64,000 nucleotides of DNA from Lachnoclostridium sp. (lineage in GTDB: Bacteria > Bacillota > Clostridia > Lachnospirales > Lachnospiraceae): the NCBI GenBank assembly GCA_023664665.1, contig JAMPEY010000003.1, positions 1-64,000 of the forward strand, written 5' to 3'. A program made the translations under genes and the position numbers. This document shows positions 48,440-57,078 of the stretch, one piece after another (the stretch's first letter is position 1; each line of letters begins with the position of its first letter). The notes beneath the pieces are model-generated. The model was not told where the DNA came from. It saw nothing but the letters and a program-made list of their open reading frames with translations, and ran no database searches.

Positions 48440-48952
48440 TTATTGGGACACCTTTCGCATATAGTCATTTTCTTCACTGGTATACATCACAATCTGCCCT
48501 TCTTTTGCATAGGTCATGCCCAATTCCCCGATTGCCACGCGCCTGATTTCCTCCAAATCAATACTTCCGCTAATCCTGTTATACTTCTCATCATTCTCAG
48601 TCTTAAGCACATTCAGCGTGCTCTCCAGCTTTGCCACATTTTTAATCTTGCTGGTAAGCTCTGACTGCAATTGAAGATATTGAATTAAAATCACGCCGCA
48701 GGTACATAATGCCGCTGCCAGAAACACCAGATAGCCGAAGTTCATATGCCGGGCTTTATCCCGGTTTTTCCTCGCCTCATTGCTGAGCTTACGCTTTCTG
48801 GGCTCCTCAAGCTGTCTTTGGACATCCAATTTACGCGCAGTATTATCATAGATATAAAGATTGCTCTCATACCTGTTTTGTCTGCCGGTGCGGCTTCCGC
48901 TTCCACGCTTTGCATTTGTATGCGCAGTGCCTGTCCTTCTTGTCTGTGCCAT
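48440..48952 (-). CDS. FtsL-like division protein
   Basis: 170 residues. A basic, Arg/Lys-rich cytoplasmic N-terminus of about 68 residues, a membrane segment (FGYLVFLAAALCTCGVILI), then a coiled coil (LQLQSELTSKIKNVAKLEST) and IGELGMTYAKEGQIVMY, the usual end of FtsL/DivIC-type proteins. Position between rsmH and the PBP is the standard place of ftsL. Confidence 0.85.
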   Translation of the reverse strand: MAQTRRTGTAHTNAKRGSGSRTGRQNRYESNLYIYDNTARKLDVQRQLEEPRKRKLSNEARKNRDKARHMNFGYLVFLAAALCTCGVILIQYLQLQSELTSKIKNVAKLESTLNVLKTENDEKYNRISGSIDLEEIRRVAIGELGMTYAKEGQIVMYTSEENDYMRKVSQ

Positions 48953-49009
48953 AATGCTGCCTACTTTCCCGTTTCTTGTTACCTCATTGATTTGCGATAC
49001 TCTTACATG

Positions 49010-49942
49010 TTATACGGTTTTTTCAAACACCCGAAGCTTTGCACTCTTCGAGCGGCTGTTCTGCGCAAGCTCACTCTCTCCCGGCAGAATGGGCTTACGG
49101 GTAATGACCTTTCCTTTCGATTTTTTCCCGCACACGCACACCGGAAAATCAGGGGGGCAAGTGCAGGGATTCTCATTTTGTTTAAAGCTCGTCTTTACGA
49201 TTCTATCCTCTAAGGAATGAAAGGTAATGATACACAGTCTGCCCTCCGGATTTAACATATCGATAAAATCATCCAGAGAGTTCTTAAGTACCTCCAATTC
49301 CTGATTACATTCTATACGCAATGCCTGAAAAGTCTGCTTGGAGGGATGTCCGTTCTGCCGCATCTTTGCCGGAATTGCCGCCTTTATCACTTCATTTAAG
49401 GCGAAGGTTGTCTCGATGGGCGCATGCTCCCTTGCCTTCACAATATGCTTGGCGATATTTTTGGCAAACCGGTCTTCCCCGTAATCCCTGATAATGCGAA
49501 ACAGCTCCGCCTCGGAATATCCGTTGACAATATCCTTTGCCGTCAGGCTCTGTCTCCTGTCCATACGCATGTCCAAAGGAGCGTCAAAACGATAGGAAAA
49601 TCCCCTTTCTCCCGTGTCAAACTGGTAAGAAGAGACTCCCAAATCCAGCAGAATGCCGTCCGCTTTATTTATGCCGCACTCCTGCAGCATCCCTACCGCA
49701 TTGCAGTAATTTCCTCTAAGGAGCGTTACTTTATCTCCAAAAATTTCTAATTTATCTTTTGCCGCCGCAATGGCTGCATCATCCTGATCGATTCCATAAA
49801 AGTGCCCGGTGGTCAGGCGGCTGCACACCTGAAAGGCATGCCCTCCACCGCCTAATGTGCCGTCCACATAAATTCCTTCCGGGCGAATATGAAGTTCCTC
49901 GATAGTTTCCGCCAACATGACGGAATAATGATTAAATCCCAT
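49010..49942 (-). CDS. rsmH: 16S rRNA m4C1402 methyltransferase RsmH
   Basis: About 310 residues. SAM-binding [13 protein letters not shown], then [14 protein letters not shown] and [15 protein letters not shown], and [20 protein letters not shown] at the end. The ATG at 49942 overlaps the mraZ stop (TAATG), indicating coupling. A frame extends upstream into mraZ but without its own ribosome site. Confidence 0.96.
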   Translation of the reverse strand: MGFNHYSVMLAETIEELHIRPEGIYVDGTLGGGGHAFQVCSRLTTGHFYGIDQDDAAIAAAKDKLEIFGDKVTLLRGNYCNAVGMLQECGINKADGILLDLGVSSYQFDTGERGFSYRFDAPLDMRMDRRQSLTAKDIVNGYSEAELFRIIRDYGEDRFAKNIAKHIVKAREHAPIETTFALNEVIKAAIPAKMRQNGHPSKQTFQALRIECNQELEVLKNSLDDFIDMLNPEGRLCIITFHSLEDRIVKTSFKQNENPCTCPPDFPVCVCGKKSKGKVITRKPILPGESELAQNSRSKSAKLRVFEKTV

Positions 49943-50373
49943 TAAATATGCAGCTCCGTCTGCGCCATAGCTCCTGTAATGACATCCATATCTACTTTGG
50001 AACATTCCGCTGCCCAGTTCTCGCTGTCCCAAATCTCAATACGGGTTCCTACGCCAACCAATATTACATCCTTCTTTAGTCCTGCATAATCTCTCAGTCC
50101 CGAAGGAATCAAGATTCTCCCTTGTGGATCCAATTCCACCTGCGCAGCTCCCGCCAGAAAAAAACGGGCAAACTGTCTTGCTTCTTTGTTTATCAACGGC
50201 AATGATGTCAGGTTCTGTTCAAATTTCTCCCAATCTTCGTTGGCATATACATAGAGACAGCTTTCTATCCCTCTCGAAATCACAAATTCGCCGCCAAGCG
50301 TACTGCGGAATTTGGAGGGAATGCTCAACCTGCCTTTTGCGTCAATTGTATGATTGTATTCGCTCATGAACAT
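49942..50373 (-). CDS. mraZ: Transcriptional regulator MraZ
   Basis: About 143 residues with two AbrB-like halves: [19 protein letters not shown] and [20 protein letters not shown]. It binds TGGGA-type repeats upstream of itself and represses the division cluster. First gene of the operon. The ATG at 50373 follows GGTGGTG by about 6 bases. TGGGA boxes stand just after the promoter. Confidence 0.95.
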   Translation of the reverse strand: MFMSEYNHTIDAKGRLSIPSKFRSTLGGEFVISRGIESCLYVYANEDWEKFEQNLTSLPLINKEARQFARFFLAGAAQVELDPQGRILIPSGLRDYAGLKKDVILVGVGTRIEIWDSENWAAECSKVDMDVITGAMAQTELHI

Positions 50374-50444
50374 AACAATCACCACCTGTCAGAGTAGGGC
50401 TGCCACGCAAAGTATCAACCTGAAAAGCCATAACGGATTTTCCA

Positions 50445-50491
50445 TCCCGGATTTTATCCCACTTTATGGGTTTTCATAACACTTCATCCCA
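50445..50491 (-). promoter_or_regulatory. TGGGA boxes upstream of mraZ (MraZ-binding candidates)
   Basis: On minus, TGGGAT at 50487-50491, TGGGAT at 50457-50461 and a CGGGAT at 50445-50449 lie between the predicted transcription start and mraZ. MraZ proteins of other bacteria bind repeats of TGGG-type boxes. More copies, as the pairs GGTGGGATGAAATCCCA and GGTGGGACAAAATCCCA, lie at 50629-50645 and 50659-50675. Confidence 0.6.
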
Positions 50492-50502
50492 CTGTATTTA
50501 TG

Positions 50503-50531
50503 ATTTTATACTAAAATACTATATATTGCAA
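50503..50531 (-). promoter_or_regulatory. Promoter of the mraZ/division cluster
   Basis: TTGCAA (50526-50531) and TAAAAT (50503-50508) on minus are 17 bp apart; the start of transcription would be near 50496, right before the first TGGGA box. Confidence 0.6.
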
Positions 50532-50567
50532 GGGAAATCAAGAAATTTTTTAAGAAAAAATTAAGAT

Positions 50568-50605
50568 AAAAAAGCGCCCGGCAGGCGTCTGCAAGGCGTT
50601 TTTTA
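50568..50605 (-). terminator. Terminator of lgt
   Basis: On minus, AAAAAACGCC and GGGCGCTTTTTT form a stem with an inner hairpin (GCAGACGCCTGC), ending in a T-run. It lies about 195 bases beyond the lgt stop. The stretch from 50606 to 50798 has no gene; it contains the outer TGGGA pairs and a small hairpin at 50739-50760. Confidence 0.7.
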
Positions 50606-50798
50606 CAAAAAAGCACAATATATTGTATGGTGGGATGAAATCCCATGACTTATTTAGCGGTGGGACAAAATCCCAAATTTTTATTTTTTATCTCCCACAC
50701 TACAGGAATTACTTCATATCCCCATGGTTATGTATCGCAGGCTTCCATGCCTGTGATATTGCTGCCCATCCCATTATTATAGCAGTTTCCGAATGTGT

Positions 50799-51686
50799 TT
50801 AATCAACCGATTTTGCCTGATAAGGCTGTATTTTCCCTTGCTTTATCAAAATGCGCACCGCTATTTCCGCCGCCACGGCAAAAATAATCATCCCAAGGGA
50901 CAGCATCTGAGATACCGCAAGCTGTGTTCCGGGAATCAGCAGCACATCCGTGCGGATGCCCTCAATCAGAAATCTTCCCAGCCCATATCCCCCAAAATAA
51001 ATCAGGCAGATTTCCCCATGGAATTTCTTATGCTTGCGGTAAAGCAGCATAATGGTAAGTACCATCAGATTCCATGCGCTCTCATAGAGAAAGGTGGGAT
51101 GGACCTGAATAAAATTCTGTCCCGCTTCGATATGGGACGCCAGACTTTCCGTGATATCCCTTGCCCTGACCGCTTCTATGGGAAGCCGCATGGCAAAAGG
51201 ATTGTTGGTATATTCTCCAAATACCTCACGATTGGTAAAATTCCCCCAACGGCCGATAGCCTGCCCCAGAATCAGACCCAGAACGCCGGTGTCCCCCATC
51301 TGAAAGAGATTCTGCTTTTTTACTTTGGCATAGACAAACAGCGTGAGCAATGCGCCTATCATACCGCCGTAAAATGCCATGCCTCCGCTTCTTAAGTTAA
51401 AAATACTGAGCAAATCCCCCTGAAAATACTCCCACGCAAACACAACATAGTACAGCCTTGCGCCTATCACGGAAAAAATCACCGCGTAAATGAAAAAATC
51501 CCAATAAATGTCCGGATTCTGCCCCGTTGCCTTGGCGTCATAATCCGCCATCAGGATTCCCGCCAGAATGCCCAAACCGATGAACACTCCGTACAAAGCC
51601 ACCTCAAACCCAAAAACCGTAAAGCTTTTGGGAACATTTTCCAGATAAATTCCCAGATTGGGAAACGCAATATCTCCTACATTCAT
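50799..51686 (-). CDS. lgt: Prolipoprotein diacylglyceryl transferase Lgt
   Basis: Transfers diacylglycerol to the lipobox Cys of prelipoproteins, cell membrane. About 295 residues, seven membrane segments. The signature GRWGNFTNREVFGEY and HPTFLYESAWN are present, and RSGGMAFYGGMIG lies before them. The ATG at 51686 is chosen; one at 51698 lies within the shared hairpin-ribosome element. Confidence 0.96.
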   Translation of the reverse strand: MNVGDIAFPNLGIYLENVPKSFTVFGFEVALYGVFIGLGILAGILMADYDAKATGQNPDIYWDFFIYAVIFSVIGARLYYVVFAWEYFQGDLLSIFNLRSGGMAFYGGMIGALLTLFVYAKVKKQNLFQMGDTGVLGLILGQAIGRWGNFTNREVFGEYTNNPFAMRLPIEAVRARDITESLASHIEAGQNFIQVHPTFLYESAWNLMVLTIMLLYRKHKKFHGEICLIYFGGYGLGRFLIEGIRTDVLLIPGTQLAVSQMLSLGMIIFAVAAEIAVRILIKQGKIQPYQAKSVD

Positions 51687-51714
51687 GTTTCCTCTCATTC
51701 CGCCGCATAAGCGA
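51687..51714 (-). promoter_or_regulatory. Hairpin-ribosome-site element of lgt
   Basis: GTCGC-TTAT-GCGGC hairpin followed by GGAATGAGAGGAAAC and the ATG. The segment GCGGCGGAATGAGAGG is identical to those before murD and the gene at 56415. Confidence 0.6.
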
Positions 51715-51813
51715 CATTTTGATTTTCAATCTCATGCCCCCTTGCGCGCTTTACGCCTCCTATTGCCATGTATAACAATTTTCTATCTGCGATATTGAAA
51801 TCACCGCAAAACA

Positions 51814-52911
51814 TCAAACATTAAAACGGAATAAAATCACATCCCCGTCTTTTACCACATAATCCTTGCCCTCCATGCCTACCACGCCCTTTTCCCTTGC
51901 GGCGGACAAGGAGCCGTATTCCAATAAATCCTTATAACCCACTACCTCCGCTTTGATAAATCCCCTCTCAAAATCCGAGTGGATTTTCCCGGCAGCCTGA
52001 GGCGCTTTCGTACCCACTTTGATGGTCCAAGCTCTGGTTTCATCCTCCCCTGCCGTCAAAAAGCTAATCAGTCCAAGGAGATGATAGCTTGCCCGGATTA
52101 ATTTTTCAAGCCCCGATTCCTTAAGCCCCAAATCCTCCAAAAACATGGTCTTCTCGTCATCATCCAGCTCCGCAATCTCCTCCTCAATCTGAGCGCAGAT
52201 TACAAATACCTCGCTGTCTTCCCCTTTCGCAAAATCCCGTACCTCTGCCACCATGGCATTGCCTGCGCCGTCATCCGCCAAATCATCCTCCGACACATTG
52301 GCCGCATAGATAACCGGCTTATAAGTAAGCAGATTATAGGTGCGAAGAAGCTCCAGCTCGTCCTCATCCTCAATTTCCAGATTCTTAGCGGGCTTTCCGC
52401 TCTCAAGATGAGCCTTAATGCGATTTAAGAGAGCTTCCTCTTTTGCCATAGTCTTGTCCATTCTGGCAGCCTTGCTCACCTTGGAAATCCTTCTCTCCAA
52501 AATCTCCAAATCGGAAAAAATCAGTTCCAGATTAATGGTTTCGATATCCCGCAGGGGGTTCACGCTTCCGTCCACATGCACCACATTGGCATCTTCAAAG
52601 CATCTCACCACATGCACAATGGCATCCACTTCCCTGATATTGGAAAGAAACTGGTTGCCTAATCCTTCCCCCTTGGAGGCGCCCTTCACCAGCCCCGCGA
52701 TATCCACAAACTCAATCACTGCAGGGGTCACTTTCTTTGATTTGTACATATCTCCCAACAGCTTAATTCTCTCATCCGGCACTGCCACAATCCCCACATT
52801 GGGGTCAATGGTGCAGAAAGGGTAATTGGCAGACTCTGCTCCTGCCTTGGTAAGTGAATTGAATAATGTACTTTTTCCCACATTGGGGAGTCCTACGATG
52901 CCTAGTTTCAT
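51814..52911 (-). CDS. ychF: Ribosome-binding ATPase YchF
   Basis: Obg-family nucleotidase that prefers ATP; 365 residues. G1 is [11 protein letters not shown], then [17 protein letters not shown], and the C-terminal TGS-like domain ([20 protein letters not shown]). Involved in translation and stress response. It has its own promoter and a 5' leader of about 115 bases. Confidence 0.96.
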   Translation of the reverse strand: MKLGIVGLPNVGKSTLFNSLTKAGAESANYPFCTIDPNVGIVAVPDERIKLLGDMYKSKKVTPAVIEFVDIAGLVKGASKGEGLGNQFLSNIREVDAIVHVVRCFEDANVVHVDGSVNPLRDIETINLELIFSDLEILERRISKVSKAARMDKTMAKEEALLNRIKAHLESGKPAKNLEIEDEDELELLRTYNLLTYKPVIYAANVSEDDLADDGAGNAMVAEVRDFAKGEDSEVFVICAQIEEEIAELDDDEKTMFLEDLGLKESGLEKLIRASYHLLGLISFLTAGEDETRAWTIKVGTKAPQAAGKIHSDFERGFIKAEVVGYKDLLEYGSLSAAREKGVVGMEGKDYVVKDGDVILFRFNV

Positions 52912-53029
52912 TTTATTTTATATCTCCTTTGCTCCTTTAGGTTTTGCTCTGTCATGCTTTATGTTAATATGCTAATATAAATTTGCGTATAAAAAGAGCC
53001 TTAATGCTTACTGCTCGGCAAGCTAATCT

Positions 53030-53058
53030 AGTATAGCATATTCGGGGTTAAAAGTAAA
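53030..53058 (-). promoter_or_regulatory. Promoter of ychF
   Basis: On minus, TTTACT (53053-53058) and TATACT (53030-53035) are 17 bp apart. The sequence around the -10 (AATATGCTATACTA) is the same as in the promoter of the RNA-repair gene at 60765. Confidence 0.7.
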
Positions 53059-53197
53059 TTGGGGGATTTTTATATTTTCACTGTATTGTGATTTAAAAAT
53101 GGTACAAATATAGCAGAAAGAAGTTTTGAGGATTGGTTTTTCTTTTTCAAATGAAATCTCTATTTTAAGCCTATGCCACATATAGTCTTATTTGTTC

Positions 53198-54370
53198 TTA
53201 AAATGCAACATCTTCCTCTGTATCCAACAATTTTTTCAAATCTTCAATAGACGGCAGAGCTTTGCGCAGCTCCTCAGACATATCCCTTGATGTTTTATAT
53301 GTGGCCACTCCCATCGGTTTGGTATAGTCCTGAATCACATAATCCACAAAAGACTTGTTCATATCTTTGCAGAGAATAATTCCTATCGCAGGATTTTCAT
53401 GCGGCTTGCGCTCAAATCCGTCAAGGACACTCAAATACCCCTGCAGCTGTCCAAGATAGGATGTTTTGAACTTGCCTTTCTTCAATTCCACAGCGACAAG
53501 ACAGTTTAGTTCCCGATTGAAAAACAAAAGGTCGATATACTGATCCTCCCCAAAGGCATCCAAATGATACTGATTACGAATAAATGCAAAGTCTTTTCCA
53601 AAGGTCAAAATAAAGTTTTTTACATTGTGTATGATGGCGTTTTCTACAACCTTTTCATCAATATCAGTTTTTTCTCTGGCATCCAATTCTTCCACATTGA
53701 TATAATCAAGCAAATATTCGTCCTTGAATGTTCCTATGGCTTTCAGTGCTTGCTGCCCTGCAGGAAGAGTCCTCACAAAATTATTCGGCAGACTTCCTTG
53801 ATGATGATAATCGTCCGCAACGAGACTGCCCTTCAATTCCTCCACGGTAAAATGCTCATCGGCACACCGTTTTATGTAAAAAAGGCGTTCTTCCAAATTT
53901 TTTATTTTCCCAAGAATTACCCTATGGTGGGTAAATCCTATGTGCAGGAATGCATCTATTGGAAAATTTTGATAATTTGGAACTTGCAAGTTCCAAATTG
54001 ACTTAATCACAGTTTGTTCTGTTTTGGAATTTGTAAGTTCCAAATTTTCTGACACATTCTCTGCAAGCTTCTTAGGTTGGCGGACAGAATCCAACATTTC
54101 CCATTCTTCATAAAATGTCCGCATATACCGAAGATTTCGAGATGTAAATCCTCGAAGCCCGGGTAACTCTTTATCCAATTGCTCACTAATAGCATCAATT
54201 GCTCCTTTTCCCCAGAATCCGTTCCGGGAATTTAAGGATATGTACCTGCCAATGCCATAATAGAGCATCAACTGTTTTTCGTTCACCGTTCTTGCGGCAT
54301 CATATTGACTTTGCAATATCGCTGTTTTTATTGCCTTGACAGCTTCATCATAATTTTGCTTCTCGCTCAT
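53198..54370 (-). CDS. DUF1016/YhcG-type PD-(D/E)XK nuclease-domain protein
   Basis: 390 residues. N-terminal DUF1016 helical domain (LYYGIGRYISLNSRNGFWG, SRNLRYMRTFYEEWEM) followed by a restriction-type nuclease core with the acidic residues and Lys in DQYIDLLFFNRELNCLVAVE and LKKGKF. Many members occur as orphans or near restriction and phage-defence genes; the function is not settled. A 26-bp perfect palindrome lies inside the coding region. Degenerate 48-bp repeats stand upstream. Likely gained by transfer. Confidence 0.85.
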   Translation of the reverse strand: MSEKQNYDEAVKAIKTAILQSQYDAARTVNEKQLMLYYGIGRYISLNSRNGFWGKGAIDAISEQLDKELPGLRGFTSRNLRYMRTFYEEWEMLDSVRQPKKLAENVSENLELTNSKTEQTVIKSIWNLQVPNYQNFPIDAFLHIGFTHHRVILGKIKNLEERLFYIKRCADEHFTVEELKGSLVADDYHHQGSLPNNFVRTLPAGQQALKAIGTFKDEYLLDYINVEELDAREKTDIDEKVVENAIIHNVKNFILTFGKDFAFIRNQYHLDAFGEDQYIDLLFFNRELNCLVAVELKKGKFKTSYLGQLQGYLSVLDGFERKPHENPAIGIILCKDMNKSFVDYVIQDYTKPMGVATYKTSRDMSEELRKALPSIEDLKKLLDTEEDVAF

Positions 54371-54406
54371 GATTTATCTCCCATCTAAGCCAAAAATTTG
54401 TGATTT

Positions 54407-54555
54407 CATTACGCAAATTCCCCACCAGCACCAGCCAATGGGGAACATTTACGCACTATACCATTTATACCCCGCCTGTATAGCAAGTGGCATCATTTAC
54501 GAACTGAATCACTTATACCCCGCACCATCAGCAAGCGGCAAACATTTACTTCTAA
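54407..54555. repeat. Degenerate 48-bp direct repeats upstream of the DUF1016 gene
   Basis: Units starting CATTTACG at 54446, 54494 and 54542 (partial), and an older half copy at 54407, share CATTTACG-ACT and CTTATACCCCGC-like segments followed by AGCAAG and GGCA. They are 48 bp apart. On minus they lie in the 5' region of the DUF1016 gene and may be binding sites or old recombination repeats. Confidence 0.65.
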
Positions 54556-54599
54556 TCATAATATATACAAATTATGAGAAATAATCAACCTGTTTTTCA

Positions 54600-55233
54600 A
54601 ATTTATTTTTTCAATATGTGGAAACCATCACAACATTAACCGATTGATATACGGCATTTCTGCCACTATCACTAATCTGCTTCGCATCTGCAAACCAATC
54701 TGCCTGTTTCCTGATACGCTATCATTGGCAGATTAGATTTTGGACTCAGTGAGCCCAAAATTGGCTCATCCGATTTGGTACACATGCGTTCCGTTTTCCC
54801 TTTTCAGATTTCATAGCGCATACACCTCCCTAAAAGCCTATAATATGTCCAATTCAACACCAATCTTTTCACTTGTTGTTGTGAAGATATCTTTATTGTC
54901 ATTACAGCTATTTAATCAATATAAGGATTGAATTATACAGAACAAGATTCAATCCTTATATTACTTGGTATTAAGGCTCAACCTATAGTTTCTAATTTTT
55001 TGTTACGAAATAACATATTCATGTACCAATTTCCCATAAAACCTTATAAAGACTTACATAGAAATCAATTTGCCATCAACCCTAGTATTTGTCAGCTTTT
55101 AAGCCATTTTATTGAGATATATGGCTTTACATGAAACAGCCGCTTAAATACTATCATTAATAATCCCATAAAAGTATTCTTCACATTCCGATGCCAAAAT
55201 CATGTTCATGTTACTTCACCTTACTCTAATCTT
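54600..55233. other. Decayed AT-rich stretch without intact genes
   Basis: No convincing gene is seen. On minus near 54830 a good ribosome site (AGGGAGGTG) leads only to reading frames of about 5 and 22 codons. Short protein-like pieces exist in several frames. A perfect 16-bp inverted repeat with a 13-nt loop lies at 54918-54962. The stretch looks like the remains of transferred DNA. Confidence 0.5.
54918..54962. repeat. Perfect 16-bp inverted repeat
   Basis: AATATAAGGATTGAAT and its exact complement are separated by 13 nt. The stem is AT-rich and is not followed by a T-run. It could be the end of a lost mobile element or a transcript-end hairpin. Confidence 0.6.
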
Positions 55234-55708
55234 CTATGGCATAATCCTAATAATTTCTTTACCACACTTCCCAGCATATCTCACACAATTATCAGTGCCT
55301 CCCTTGGACCCGTCCCACACTGCAATTACCTTATCAGCTAAATCCACCATATATTCATTTCTTTTTACCTCAGCCAAGGTTTGTATTCTTCCTCAGATAC
55401 AGATTTTACTGTATCAGCCTTGGGTAAAATTTCATTATACAATCAACACTTTCCTTAATCCGTTTACACGAATGATTTTTGCATGGAATTGCACAATGCA
55501 GTTTTTTATCATATCTTTCTTCTTTTAACTCTAAAACTGCCAAGGCAAATACCGTATCTACTCCAAGAGCCATGCCTGTGATTGCTTCATTACAATTATT
55601 TTCTACAAGTACTTTTTTGAATTTTTCTTTTAATTCAGTCCATTGTTTATTATAAATATCATATCCATACATTTTATTTTGTCTGTAACTAGTAACACAC
55701 ATTTTCAT
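55234..55708 (-). pseudogene. Broken SLOG/DUF1273 family gene
   Basis: The first 100 codons contain GYDIYNKQWTELKEKFKKVL, then AITGMALGVDTVFALAVLE and KLHCAIPCKNHSCK, the pattern of DUF1273 (YpsA-like) proteins of the SLOG nucleotide-binding superfamily. After a frameshift near 55440 the protein continues as VSEEEYKPW, and after a second shift as KRNEYMVDLADKVIAVWDGS and KGGTDNCVRYA, ending at 55234. At least two frameshifts are needed, so the gene is dead. Also the N-terminal glycine motif is damaged. Confidence 0.8.
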
Positions 55709-55816
55709 TTACTATTTCTACCATATTTTTATAAAATTTTTATAATTTATCTATTGTCTTACAACTTAAATTGTCATAAAATAAGATTAACAATAATGAA
55801 AGGGGGCTTTATTATC

Positions 55817-56284
55817 ATGGAATTACAAACTCAAATAAAATTTGCAAATATTTATTCTAAATTCTATAACGAAGAACATACTCCTGCCGATGTTGGTAAA
55901 TTAATTGAAATACTTAGGCAAAATAAACAATCTATTTCTGATGAGTCAAAGAAATTATTACTTCAAATACCATTATGCGTTTTAAAAAATCAAGTCGAAG
56001 TAAAAAATGTTACCGATTGGGCTAGTCAAAATGGTCATTATTTTGCTGGAAACTATGCGCAAGAACCACTCCACTCTCGTTTTGAATCAAACAACTTTGA
56101 TTTAAATATCATGGTTGATTGCTTGAACGAAATAATTTCTGATTCTACAAAACTTCATTCCGACTTCCACTTACGGAATCCAGAAGTTACACTTCAACAT
56201 GATGTATCAATAAAAAATTATTCTAACTTCAAAGAAAGCGGAAAATTATTTGCACATATAATGGAAAAAGCATTTAACTGTTAA
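55817..56284 (+). CDS. Hypothetical protein
   Basis: 155 residues, soluble, acidic and AT-rich in codon use (ELQTQIKFANIYSKFYNEEH, then DFHLRNPEVTLQHDVSI). No domain recognised. A GGGGG stretch lies about 11 bases before the ATG at 55817, which is far; an in-frame ATG at 55796 has no better site. A perfect terminator follows the stop. Its neighbours are decayed, so it may be a late transferred gene or an orphan of an immunity-type pair. Confidence 0.55.
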   Translation: MELQTQIKFANIYSKFYNEEHTPADVGKLIEILRQNKQSISDESKKLLLQIPLCVLKNQVEVKNVTDWASQNGHYFAGNYAQEPLHSRFESNNFDLNIMVDCLNEIISDSTKLHSDFHLRNPEVTLQHDVSIKNYSNFKESGKLFAHIMEKAFNC

Positions 56285-56291
56285 TTTCTAT

Positions 56292-56330
56292 ACCAGATAG
56301 GAAATTTTACTCCTATCTGGTTTTATTTTT
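56292..56330 (+). terminator. Terminator after the hypothetical gene at 55817
   Basis: A perfect 11-bp stem (ACCAGATAGGA with TCCTATCTGGT) with an 8-nt loop is followed by TTTATTTTT. Confidence 0.9.
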
Positions 56331-56414
56331 ACCAAATAAAACATGGGGTTCAAGACTTTTATTCTTTATCTACTTTCAACAATAAAAACTGTTCCTATAC
56401 ATGTTGAACTTGCA

Positions 56415-57029
56415 TTAGAATGTGCTGTTAATGTTGGAGCATATAGAGCTGTTACTATCATTCTCACTCTCTTCATTTTTATATCTGTCAGGATTGCTAT
56501 ATTCGTCACCTACATCACACATATCAAAATGAAAATCCATGTATTCCGTATCTTCTATTTCTTCTAAATCAAAGAAGTCACTAATTTCTTTTTTATCAGC
56601 AATAACTATATAAAGATTTCCATCTGTGCTCAGATAGGTTTTCTGTGCTTCATTCGTATACTCGCTGTCACCGGTCCAATCAACATAGTAACAATAGTAT
56701 TCAACGCAGGGTACTTGTCCTTCTTCAACATAATCTTCTTCTAATTCAAATTGAATACCTGTAATATCAGAACAATTTTTTATTCTGTCAAAAGTCATTT
56801 GCTTACAGTCTTCCCTGTGAGTCTGACCAAATTGATAGCGTTCTTTATTCGCATCCTTATGTATTTCAATAGCAACTGTATTCGCCACATCAATTTTATC
56901 TATGGAATTACATCCCATTCTCTTTATGGAAGTCTTTAAATCGTCTACCAGAAAGTCACCAATGTATTTACCTTCTATTCTGATAATGTCAACATTTTCA
57001 AAAACTAATTCTAAGTATTTTAATTTCAT
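56415..57029 (-). CDS. Hypothetical acidic protein
   Basis: About 204 residues, soluble, very acidic. LKYLELVFENVDIIRIEGKY at the start, then VANTVAIEIHKDA and EYYCYYVDWTGDSEYTNEAQ. It resembles small immunity-like or SMI1-like proteins in general character only. The start is at 57029 after GAGAGGAAAT; two earlier ATGs (57053, 57041) lie inside the shared hairpin-ribosome element. No function assigned. Confidence 0.6.
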   Translation of the reverse strand: MKLKYLELVFENVDIIRIEGKYIGDFLVDDLKTSIKRMGCNSIDKIDVANTVAIEIHKDANKERYQFGQTHREDCKQMTFDRIKNCSDITGIQFELEEDYVEEGQVPCVEYYCYYVDWTGDSEYTNEAQKTYLSTDGNLYIVIADKKEISDFFDLEEIEDTEYMDFHFDMCDVGDEYSNPDRYKNEESENDSNSSICSNINSTF

Positions 57030-57058
57030 ATTTCCTCTCATTCCGCCGCGCATGCGGC
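57030..57058 (-). promoter_or_regulatory. Hairpin-ribosome-site element of the gene at 56415
   Basis: GCCGC-ATGC-GCGGC hairpin runs into GGAATGAGAGGAAAT and the start codon. It shares GCGGCGGAATGAGAGG with murD and lgt. Confidence 0.6.
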
Positions 57059-57078
57059 ATTGTAAAGCACCCAGCAGC

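Noticed and set aside
49943..50032. N-terminal extension of rsmH into mraZ
   Set aside because: The extra residues are out-of-frame mraZ sequence; the TAATG overlap is the natural start.
54369..54584. Open frame with 16-residue repeats (GNIYALYHLYPACIAS type)
   Set aside because: The peptide repeat simply mirrors the 48-bp DNA repeats; the frame starts within the DUF1016 gene start region and lacks a ribosome site.
54928..55134. Open frame of 68 codons starting in the 16-bp inverted repeat
   Set aside because: Slightly transposase-like at the start (ILILLGIKAQPIVSNF) but too short, no zinc or catalytic motifs, no ribosome site; treated as decayed DNA.
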